Of a stretch of 64,000 nt of DNA, positions 57,900 to 64,000 are shown in pieces; within the stretch, counting starts at the first letter, position 1, and each line of letters begins with the position of its first letter. The stretch is from Bacillota bacterium. GTDB taxonomy: Bacteria; Bacillota; Clostridia; Lachnospirales; Lachnospiraceae. The position numbers were made by a program, and so were the translations under genes. Below the pieces are notes generated by a model. That model was not told the origin of the DNA. It saw nothing but the letters and a program-made list of their open reading frames with translations, and did not search any database. The DNA lies in contig JAEZKU010000024.1 in NCBI GenBank assembly GCA_023436065.1, forward strand, positions 310,001-374,000, written 5' to 3'.

Positions 57900-59738
57900 T
57901 TATAATACCAAGTTCATCTGAACCAACCAAAGTATGAAAAGAAGAACTGCAATACACCATACCGTATGAAACAGGCATAAGGTCATACTGCGTCTGTTTC
58001 TCCAAAGATATATTCCGGAAGCAATTCCGCCGAATCCAAGCACTGTAATCACTGCTGCAGTAATTCGAAAAAACTGAAGCACTCCTGCAATACCTACTGT
58101 ACAGTTCAAGCCTCCGAATACCTCGTTCATATAATGCACATGCCCTATAAATCTTAATATCATCGCTCCTAATGCGATGAATACAAGGACCGGAGGAATA
58201 CAGATCAGGTTATAGGATCTCCCCTTTCCGGTGACTATTCCTGCGATCAGACGAATACCAAAGATGAAAAAACCTATTCCCAGGGTAAGTACAGCGGGTA
58301 ACAGGAGCAATATCTGCCATTGACTACTCTCATACCAGGGTACCCGAACCAGAAAATTGTTGGTACCATTCAGGGTATAATACATAAGGTTACCTCTTTG
58401 TATAAAGGTATACTTTCCCATCTTTCCCTGATACTGATGGTTTCCGATATAATCTAATTTCATACCGTTGATATGGTAACCGGTCAGAGAATTCCCTGAT
58501 ATCTTATTGGTAAAGCCGTAATACAAGACATTCAGTAATTTGTCAGGTCCAAGTATACTCCGATTCGTCGGAGCATAATATCCGGTAATCTCAATATCGT
58601 CCATTTTGGAGGGTGATAAAGCCTTCTCCTCATTTGCCTTACCATAAAGCAGCTCGACAATACCATAAATACAATCTGCTAGGGAATATTTACTGTCATT
58701 GATCTGATTACTGCTAATAAATACTCCAAGCTTATTCTCTGGGAAAATTGCTATTTGCGAAGTAAAGTTAGCGGTTCCTCCGTCATGGATATAGAAGATA
58801 TGCCCGTTTCTCTCGTATCTCATCCAGACATAGCCTAATCCCGGTAAAGCCTTCTCCATAGAAAAGTTCTGTGCAAAGATTTCTTCTTTCGAAGCTTGTG
58901 TTATGACCTTCTGGTCCCCTTCCCCAAGAAGAAAATTCATAAATACCGCCATATCATGTGCTGTTGTGGTAGCCGATCCGGCAGGATAGCTATTGACGAT
59001 CACATCCTGTTTTTCTTCACCCAATGGGCTGTATGCTTTCGATACTATCCCCTTTCCTTCGGACTTATATGTAGTGAAATTCATATTGAGAGGCCCGAAG
59101 ATATTATCCTGCGCATAATCTGCAAAAGACTGTCCGGAAATACACTCGATTACATAACCTGCCAGAGCGATCCCATAATTAGAGTAGTTTGATACCTCGC
59201 CGGGCTGATATACCTGCGGGGGCTGGCATTCTGTTACGAATTCCTTCAGAGTCATCCGATCCTTCTCATTCTCAGATTCAAGATGAGACAACATAAAATC
59301 AAACCCTGCCGTATGTGTTAAAAGCTGCTTCATAGTGACAGGATACTTGAAGTTCGGGAAATCTGCCTCCAGATACCCAGTTACCGGTACCTCAAGGTCA
59401 AGCTTTCCCCTTTCAGCCAGTTGCATGGCTGCGATAGGCACAAATACCTTGGATACGGAGCCTATCATAAAAGTGGAATTCTCGGGATTAACCGGAATTC
59501 CCTTCTTCTCATCCGCATACCCATATCCCTTACATAATGCAATCTCCTGGTCTTTTACCAAAGCTACAGTGATTCCCTTTGCCAGCCCTTGCTGTACCAA
59601 TTCTTTCATTTCTTCATCAATAAACTCGTCTATCTTATCTTCTCTTATTTGATCACCAGATATTGCATAAGCCGAGCCTGTCATGTAATAGCAGCATAAG
59701 ATAAACAGCAGGAATGCAGCATAACATTTTTTTCTCAT
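57900..59738 (-). CDS. Membrane-anchored beta-lactamase-fold serine hydrolase
   Basis: This 612-aa protein has a signal peptide (AAFLLFILCCYYMTGSAYA). The class C beta-lactamase/PBP4*-like domain carries the nucleophile motif SVSK (S94-K97), YSN (185-187) and a HDGGTANF third motif. A spacer domain follows, then about four C-terminal membrane helices. It is probably a cell-surface esterase or D-amino-acid peptidase rather than a true beta-lactamase. It is single and not linked to beta-lactam regulators. Confidence 0.83.
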   Translation of the reverse strand: MRKKCYAAFLLFILCCYYMTGSAYAISGDQIREDKIDEFIDEEMKELVQQGLAKGITVALVKDQEIALCKGYGYADEKKGIPVNPENSTFMIGSVSKVFVPIAAMQLAERGKLDLEVPVTGYLEADFPNFKYPVTMKQLLTHTAGFDFMLSHLESENEKDRMTLKEFVTECQPPQVYQPGEVSNYSNYGIALAGYVIECISGQSFADYAQDNIFGPLNMNFTTYKSEGKGIVSKAYSPLGEEKQDVIVNSYPAGSATTTAHDMAVFMNFLLGEGDQKVITQASKEEIFAQNFSMEKALPGLGYVWMRYERNGHIFYIHDGGTANFTSQIAIFPENKLGVFISSNQINDSKYSLADCIYGIVELLYGKANEEKALSPSKMDDIEITGYYAPTNRSILGPDKLLNVLYYGFTNKISGNSLTGYHINGMKLDYIGNHQYQGKMGKYTFIQRGNLMYYTLNGTNNFLVRVPWYESSQWQILLLLPAVLTLGIGFFIFGIRLIAGIVTGKGRSYNLICIPPVLVFIALGAMILRFIGHVHYMNEVFGGLNCTVGIAGVLQFFRITAAVITVLGFGGIASGIYLWRNRRSMTLCLFHTVWCIAVLLFILWLVQMNLVL

Positions 59739-59868
59739 ATATTTCTTTATCCTCCTTGTAACACTCCGTCTTCCATTTTCTAAGGGAAGTACTTTTAAGT
59801 CTACAAGGGAATTCTTACTTTAACGTGACTGAATTATAACAAAAATGTAATACTATCTCCGAATATGC

Positions 59869-60042
59869 TTACTCCAGAATGGAATATTCAAAGCATTCAT
59901 AATTCAGTCTTGTGCCCTCTTGTATCTCCGGTGGGAGTAACGCCCTGGCAACAAGCTTTAGGTCACTTTCCGGCTTGTCCGTTCTTTGAAGATGTGCATA
60001 ATCACCGTCTATTCTTTCCACGATATAGATACATTGCTCCAT
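59869..60042 (-). CDS. DUF3006 family small protein
   Basis: This 57-aa protein contains YIVERIDGDYAHLQ, the pattern of DUF3006. These small beta-rich proteins often stand next to secreted hydrolases in Firmicutes and have no known role. The ATG at 60042 is five bases from GGAGG. An ATG 12 bases earlier is poorly placed. It is 22 bases downstream of a hydrolase remnant and probably shares its promoter. Confidence 0.72.
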   Translation of the reverse strand: MEQCIYIVERIDGDYAHLQRTDKPESDLKLVARALLPPEIQEGTRLNYECFEYSILE

Positions 60043-60064
60043 CATTACCTCCATGGTGTTTTTA

Positions 60065-60259
60065 TCACATATCTGATTTTACTCTGTCCAACCACTCCGA
60101 CACAGCCGCAGTAAATAACATATCCTGTTCTATCTGTAAATTATGTGCTGCCTTATCCAGAACACAGAAGGTAGCTCTGGGGTACAATTCTATAATATTC
60201 CACAGATCCTGATATCCGACTCTGGAATTTTTCTTCCCTTGATATCCTTTACTTTGCAC
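60065..60259 (-). pseudogene. C-terminal remnant of an alpha/beta hydrolase
   Basis: The frame ending VGYQDLWNIIELYPRATF, LDKAAHNLQIEQ, AVSEWLDRV matches the C terminus of a common clostridial alpha/beta hydrolase, including the catalytic His region (AAHNLQ, usually AGHNLQ). The nucleophile elbow and the rest of the fold are missing. A stop codon lies just upstream in this frame, and an ATG with GGAGGG upstream opens a different frame that ends after 24 codons. It looks like a deletion relic. Confidence 0.65.
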
Positions 60260-60327
60260 TCCATCTTATCCCTCCTACAACTTGCTCAAACCGATTCGCT
60301 TACGGTTGGTTAAAATTTACACCATAT

Positions 60328-60356
60328 AGATTAGTACTATATAGTATTATTGTCAA
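60328..60356 (-). promoter_or_regulatory. Promoter with operator-like palindrome in its spacer
   Basis: On the minus strand TTGACA (60351-60356), a 17-bp spacer and TAATCT (60328-60333) are present. A perfect 12-bp palindrome TACTATATAGTA (60335-60346) fills the spacer, which suggests repression by an unlinked dimeric regulator. It now drives the hydrolase relic and DUF3006 gene. Confidence 0.55.
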
Positions 60357-60381
60357 GAGATAATATTATGACTTCTGCAAA

Positions 60382-61134
60382 TTATAACGGTATCATTTCG
60401 CAGACCGTCAGGACATCTTCCTTTACAGTAAATCTGATATCAAACCCGGCAAACTCCACACCATATACCCGTATGGGATCCTTTTGATATGAGGGCCTGG
60501 GATCGCAGGCCAATACACCAAGCGCTGCTTCTCTTTGTTTTTCCGGAAGGACGCTAAGGAGCTCCTCGGGAAATACCACCCTAAGTGTACTATCCTTTAG
60601 TGGCTCGGTAAAACCACCCTTAGCTTCCGGTCGATGATCTGTATAGGGAAGGTAAGGTTTAATGTCATAAATCGGTGTATGATCCATCAGATCAGCTCCA
60701 GCCACATATAGAAGTGGCCCAAACTCACTGTCCAATTCGATTCCTTCCAGTCTGACACAGGATAGTCCGATTGGGTTTGGTCGAAACGGGGAACGGGTCG
60801 CAAAGACTCCCATTCGCTTGTTACCCCCCAGGCGTGGAGGCTTTACCATCGGTAACCAGGTATCCCGTCTTGACTCGGAGAATTCCCATAGGAGCCAGAT
60901 ATGGGAGAACTCCTCCAACCCCCGAAGTGCATCCGGATTCCGGTACTCCGGTTCAAATATAATCACTGCTTTCAGAGCTTCCACAAGACCACTCTGCCTC
61001 GGTATTCCGAATTTAGACGGAAAATCCGTCCTTATTCTGGCAATTGCCTTAAGGGTAAGCTCGGAGGAGGTTCGCATTGCCCTGTTATGCTGTTGTTCAT
61101 TCCTTTGCTTACGTATATCCTGATAGGATGCCAT
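60382..61134 (-). CDS. trmO: tRNA N6-threonylcarbamoyladenosine methyltransferase TrmO
   Basis: This 250-aa protein of the TsaA/YaeB family would methylate t6A37 in threonine tRNAs with S-adenosylmethionine. It contains IARIRTDFPSKFGIPRQ, LRGLEEFSHIWLLWEF, VFATRSPFRPNPIGLS and DLMDHTPIYDIKPYLPY. The start at 61134 is seven bases from GGAG, and ATGs up to 18 bases earlier are less well placed. It is monocistronic with its own promoter. Confidence 0.9.
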   Translation of the reverse strand: MASYQDIRKQRNEQQHNRAMRTSSELTLKAIARIRTDFPSKFGIPRQSGLVEALKAVIIFEPEYRNPDALRGLEEFSHIWLLWEFSESRRDTWLPMVKPPRLGGNKRMGVFATRSPFRPNPIGLSCVRLEGIELDSEFGPLLYVAGADLMDHTPIYDIKPYLPYTDHRPEAKGGFTEPLKDSTLRVVFPEELLSVLPEKQREAALGVLACDPRPSYQKDPIRVYGVEFAGFDIRFTVKEDVLTVCEMIPL

Positions 61135-61174
61135 ATCCATTCTCCAATTCATTTATAAATATATTATCGTCTAT

Positions 61175-61204
61175 ATGATACCTGTAAAAGTTCGGTATTG
61201 TCAA
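61175..61204 (-). promoter_or_regulatory. Promoter of trmO
   Basis: On the minus strand TTGACA (61199-61204), an 18-bp spacer and TATCAT (61175-61180) are found. Confidence 0.55.
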
Positions 61205-61333
61205 CTGCAGGTCCCATCAACCGGCAAATCAAAAAGAGTAATTCCTGATATATCCTGCAGGAAGCAGTAAAACCAGATTATGATAAAGCAAAAAATTCAT
61301 TATTTTATCCGGTAATAAATTTAATTTTCTGTA

Positions 61334-61362
61334 TTGACAAATATATCGAAGTGCGATATATT
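61334..61362 (+). promoter_or_regulatory. Promoter of the PadR operon
   Basis: TTGACA (61334-61339), a 17-bp spacer and TATATT (61357-61362) are seen. The spacer is occupied by the first PadR-type palindrome. Confidence 0.75.
61341..61361 (+). promoter_or_regulatory. PadR operator-like site 1
   Basis: ATATATCG-AAGTG-CGATATAT is an 8-5-8 inverted repeat lying between -35 and -10. Confidence 0.68.
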
Positions 61363-61373
61363 CTAACTACGAT

Positions 61374-61390
61374 ATATCGCAATGCGATAT
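61374..61390 (+). promoter_or_regulatory. PadR operator-like site 2
   Basis: ATATCGCA-A-TGCGATAT is a perfect 8-1-8 inverted repeat just after the transcription start. It shares the ATATCG/CGATAT arms with site 1. Confidence 0.7.
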
Positions 61391-61417
61391 ACAGAACTAC
61401 AATATACGGAGGTCCCT

Positions 61418-61741
61418 ATGGAAGAAAAAATAAAAAGAGTATATATCCCTATGACGGAGACAGGTTTTTACATCCTCTTCTGTCTTCAGGAGGAGATGCA
61501 TGGATATACAATCGGACAGAAGGTGAAGGCCATGACCGGCGGGGAGATCATCATCAGCCCTGGCACGATGTATGGAAGCCTGTCCAAGATGGAGAAGGAT
61601 GGTCTGATCAACTTCGTGAAAGAAGAGGATAAAAGGAAGTCCTATATCATCTCACAGCTTGGTCAGGAAGTCCTTGATATCGAACTTCGACGAATAGAAC
61701 GTTTATATAAGAACAGTAAGGGGGAAGTAATCAATGGATAA
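61418..61741 (+). CDS. PadR-family transcriptional regulator
   Basis: This 107-aa protein is a PadR-type winged helix (HGYTIGQKV, ISPGTMYGSLSKMEKDGLI, KRKSYIISQLGQEVL). The ATG at 61418 is five bases from GGAGG. Upstream codons in frame run through the operator and are excluded. It overlaps the DUF2812 gene by eight bases. PadR-DUF2812 pairs are frequent in Firmicutes and are assumed to respond to membrane-active compounds. Confidence 0.88.
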   Translation: MEEKIKRVYIPMTETGFYILFCLQEEMHGYTIGQKVKAMTGGEIIISPGTMYGSLSKMEKDGLINFVKEEDKRKSYIISQLGQEVLDIELRRIERLYKNSKGEVING

Positions 61742-62303
61742 AAAGATTGAAAAGCAAAGCTTTTTTATATCAGAATTCAATGAAGAGGCGGCCTGGCTTT
61801 CCTTTATGCACAGGCAGGGTTGGAAATTTATATCCACGGATGGAAGAAAATACGAATTCGAACAATGCGAACCGGAGGACTGGATTTATCAACTCGACTT
61901 TAAGGAAAACGGTATCGCGGATGGGGATTATATCCAGATGTTCTCTGACTATGGTTGGGATTATACCTTTCGTTATGGTAAGTGGTTTTATTTTCGTAAA
62001 ATGAAAACCTCTGCAGAAGAAGACTTATCCATCTTCAGTGACAAGGAATCAAAGATTGAATTATGTAAGAGAGTGATTAATGCTGATGCATTACGCATCG
62101 TTCCAATTATTATATTGATCCTGGGAGCAAATTACTTACTGTTCTTCACTTCCTTTTATGAAAAAAGTGACTTTTTACAGGGTGCAAGATTCGGTGTCAT
62201 GACAGGCAGTCTCATAGTCTGTTTCTTTGCTATCAGTTTGACTATCAATCAATACAGAAAGCTTTTCAAGATGATGAGAAGCTATGAGAATCCGGTAAAG
62301 TAA
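61734..62303 (+). CDS. DUF2812 membrane protein
   Basis: This 189-aa protein has an N-terminal soluble DUF2812 domain (EEAAWLSFMHRQGWKF; DYIQMFSDYGWDYTFRYGKWFYFRK). Two membrane helices follow (IVPIIILILGANYLLFFTSF and FGVMTGSLIVCFFAISLTI). The function is unknown, and the family is nearly always encoded with a PadR regulator, as here. Confidence 0.83.
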   Translation: MDKKIEKQSFFISEFNEEAAWLSFMHRQGWKFISTDGRKYEFEQCEPEDWIYQLDFKENGIADGDYIQMFSDYGWDYTFRYGKWFYFRKMKTSAEEDLSIFSDKESKIELCKRVINADALRIVPIIILILGANYLLFFTSFYEKSDFLQGARFGVMTGSLIVCFFAISLTINQYRKLFKMMRSYENPVK

Positions 62304-62306
62304 TAA

Positions 62307-62353
62307 ACACGGGGCTGTCCTGAGAAATGCGTTTCTCAAGACAGCTCCGTTCT
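62307..62353. terminator. Terminator between convergent DUF2812 and histidine kinase genes
   Basis: ACGGGGCTGTC, TGAGAAA and TTTCTCA, GACAGCTCCGT pair with two non-canonical positions. The stem ends in a TGCG loop and T-rich sequence follows. Confidence 0.75.
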
Positions 62354-62359
62354 AATAGT

Positions 62360-63574
62360 CTATTCCAGCTCGATGTAAAAGGTTGTTCCCAGTCCAAGGG
62401 TACTTTCCACACGTATAATACCATTATGTTTTTCAACTATGGATTTTACGATAGACAGTCCCAGACCGGAACCACCCACGGAACGGCTTCTGGATTGATC
62501 TAAACGATAGAAGGGCTCAAAAATATGCACCAGTGCCTCTTTCGGAATACCGGGTCCGTTATCACTGACTGTAATCCTTACCCCATTATTCCGTACTTCA
62601 CTGCTGAGAGATATTGTTTGATTTTTACTGCAGTATTTCAATCCATTCTCGAGTAGATTATAAACAGCACGATAAATTAAGGTCCGGTTTCCCTTTACGC
62701 TGCCCTCACTGCTTTTTATTTCAAGTGTAATTCCTGCGTCCAAGGCTTTTGGCATAAGCTCTTCGTTAAGCTCTAAGAATAATTCCTCCATAGATATGAC
62801 AGTTTCAAAGCTCTGCTGCGTTTCCCTTGTCATTAATAATAGATTATCTACGATCTGGATTAATCTATCGTTGTTTTCCTTTATGATATCAACAGTCTCC
62901 TTATAATCATTTACAGAAGGATCCTCATCCATCTCCAGAACCTGTATACCGGCTTTTACTGTGGAAAGAGGTGTCCTAAACTCATGTGCTGCATTTGCCG
63001 CAAAATTCTTCTGCACCGCAAAGGAACCGGCTAATCGATCAAGCATCTGATTAAAGGACGCAGTCAATTCCCAAATCTCATCCTTTGCACTCGGTTCTTC
63101 TATTTTTTCATACAGATTATTTTCATTGATTTTCCTAGCGGTATTACTAAGCTTCTTTACAGGAGCCAAAGCTTTGCCGACAATATAATAAATAGAAATT
63201 AAACCAAGTATGACAAAAATCGCAGCTATCAGAATACTTTGTGTCATAAACTTTTTTTCTGCTCCGTTAAAAAGCTGATTCATATTGTTATTGCTTTGAA
63301 TGGATATTCCCGGTATTTCAACATTGACATCCGGCGGTATATATTGCTTCGCATATTCCAGCGCAGTGTTAATACTATCTCCTTCTTCTCCGCCGAAGGT
63401 TATCCGGTTCCCGTCATTATTAATGCTTAACCCGTCCCCTATGTTAATTGAGAACTGTTGCGTATAGGTTTTATCCGCATTCCTCACACTGATCAGGGTT
63501 AAGGCAACAGCCATTCCGATCAATATCATACCACAGAGAATTGTAATACGTACTCTTAATGTCAGCTTCCTCAT
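62360..63574 (-). CDS. Sensor histidine kinase
   Basis: This 404-aa membrane kinase has two membrane helices (ITILCGMILIGMAVALTLI and ILIAAIFVILGLISIYYIV) flanking an extracytoplasmic sensor of about 80 residues. A HAMP domain and the HisKA domain with phospho-accepting His in AANAAHEFRTPLST follow, and then HATPase_c with N box YNLLENGLKY, DNGPGIP and GGSGLGLSIV. It overlaps the response regulator gene by four bases. The signal is unknown. Confidence 0.92.
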   Translation of the reverse strand: MRKLTLRVRITILCGMILIGMAVALTLISVRNADKTYTQQFSINIGDGLSINNDGNRITFGGEEGDSINTALEYAKQYIPPDVNVEIPGISIQSNNNMNQLFNGAEKKFMTQSILIAAIFVILGLISIYYIVGKALAPVKKLSNTARKINENNLYEKIEEPSAKDEIWELTASFNQMLDRLAGSFAVQKNFAANAAHEFRTPLSTVKAGIQVLEMDEDPSVNDYKETVDIIKENNDRLIQIVDNLLLMTRETQQSFETVISMEELFLELNEELMPKALDAGITLEIKSSEGSVKGNRTLIYRAVYNLLENGLKYCSKNQTISLSSEVRNNGVRITVSDNGPGIPKEALVHIFEPFYRLDQSRSRSVGGSGLGLSIVKSIVEKHNGIIRVESTLGLGTTFYIELE

Positions 63575-64000
63575 AAGTTATCCACCGCCATATCCTTAAT
63601 CATATAACCCCGTCCACGTATATTATGAATAATTTCAGCATCTGTCTGTTCTGCAATTTTCTTTCTCAAAGAACTCATATGAAATTTTAGACTGTTTGAA
63701 AACAGGTCAACTTCACTATCCCATACATGCTCAATCAATTGCTCTGAGCTAATAACTGTGTTCTTATGGATCATGAGATACTGCAATATAGCATATTCCT
63801 TCTTTGTGAGCTGAAGCTCCCTCCTTCCCAGCGCAGCTATACATTTTGCCTGGTCTAAGGTAATCCCTGCTACTGTTAGCTCCAATGACTGCATCACTAC
63901 CTGCTGCCTCAGCTGACATCTGATCCTGGCTTCCAGTTCCTTAAAGTCAAAGGGCTTCACAAGATAATCGTTGGCCCCGTCATCTAATCCGAGAATCCGA
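63571..64000 (-). CDS. OmpR-family response regulator, 3' part
   Basis: The frame is open to the right window edge, so only the last 142 codons are seen. These cover the end of the receiver domain (LDDGANDYLVKPFDF with the conserved Lys) and a complete winged-helix output domain (LTKKEYAILQYLMIH, HVWDSEVDLFSNSLKFHMSSLRKKI, IHNIRGRGYMI). It is the partner of the adjacent histidine kinase. The phospho-acceptor Asp and the start lie outside the window. Confidence 0.92.
   Translation of the reverse strand, partial: RILGLDDGANDYLVKPFDFKELEARIRCQLRQQVVMQSLELTVAGITLDQAKCIAALGRRELQLTKKEYAILQYLMIHKNTVISSEQLIEHVWDSEVDLFSNSLKFHMSSLRKKIAEQTDAEIIHNIRGRGYMIKDMAVDNL

Noticed and set aside
1..64000. tRNA, rRNA, prophage, insertion sequence or toxin-antitoxin pair
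   Set aside because: No cloverleaf with TTCGA-type arm, no rRNA-like stretch, and no transposase, integrase or capsid-type protein was seen. Small RNA genes could still have escaped notice.

Overview
The window looks like a chromosomal segment of a strictly anaerobic Clostridia bacterium, probably of the Lachnospiraceae type. This is an inference from gene content and style: low-to-moderate GC, strong GGAGG ribosome-binding sites with some TTG starts, TTGACA/TATAAT promoters, a T-box leader, clostridial DUF families, an Ech-type hydrogenase, and abundant ABC and MFS exporters. I saw no rRNA, tRNA, prophage, IS element or CRISPR array. Most genes lie on the minus strand.

Region 1 (1-7.5 kb): the tail of an HDOD protein, a PhzF-family isomerase, a water-forming NADH oxidase with a small Cys-cluster protein (under a PerR-like palindrome), a membrane-anchored 5'-nucleotidase, and a SagB-type nitroreductase divergent from a membrane-bound XRE regulator. 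The last two share an 18-bp element at their promoters. Region 2 (7.5-18.5 kb) is one long operon, echABCDEF-hypABFCDE. It encodes a complete group 4 membrane [NiFe]-hydrogenase that would couple ferredoxin oxidation to H2 evolution and ion translocation, plus its metallocentre maturation factors. The large subunit ends at its second CxxC motif, and no maturation endopeptidase is present. Region 3 (18.6-20.4 kb): a T-box-controlled, divergent seryl-tRNA synthetase followed by a 114-bp palindromic element.

Region 4 (20.4-31 kb): a surface/export locus with a MacAB-like efflux system (adaptor, ATPase, permease), an SLH-domain protein and two paralogous secreted proteins, then a response regulator whose phospho-acceptor Asp is Glu. 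Region 5 (31-33 kb): a three-gene operon (DUF5685 protein, J-domain protein with a cysteine-string tail, membrane protein). Region 6 (33-39.8 kb): a catabolic module with a class III aminotransferase, a two-domain class II aldolase, an MFS transporter and, divergently, a TetR regulator and an FGGY kinase. Two TGAG-N6-CTCA operators sit in the divergent promoter region.

Region 7 (39.8-48.4 kb): a DUF3795 protein, a secreted Big_2 protein, a yvl-like envelope operon (DUF2089, SHOCT-like, unknown, YvlD) behind three 21-bp repeats, YqeY, a diguanylate cyclase whose ribosome-binding site is buried in a hairpin, a DUF3877-DUF6273 fusion, an MBL-fold hydrolase and a PdaA-type deacetylase. Region 8 (48.4-55.7 kb): a TetR-MFS-FtsX-ABC drug/peptide resistance-type operon with a perfect TetR palindrome, and an MFS-PHP phosphatase pair. 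Region 9 (55.8-64 kb): two AraC regulators, a membrane-anchored beta-lactamase-fold hydrolase, a DUF3006 protein next to a decayed alpha/beta-hydrolase fragment, TrmO, a PadR-DUF2812 pair, and a two-component system cut by the window end.

The candidates most worth a second look are the cysteine-string J-protein operon, the hairpin-occluded cyclase, the aminotransferase/aldolase/kinase module, the 114-bp palindromic element and the 21-bp operator array.
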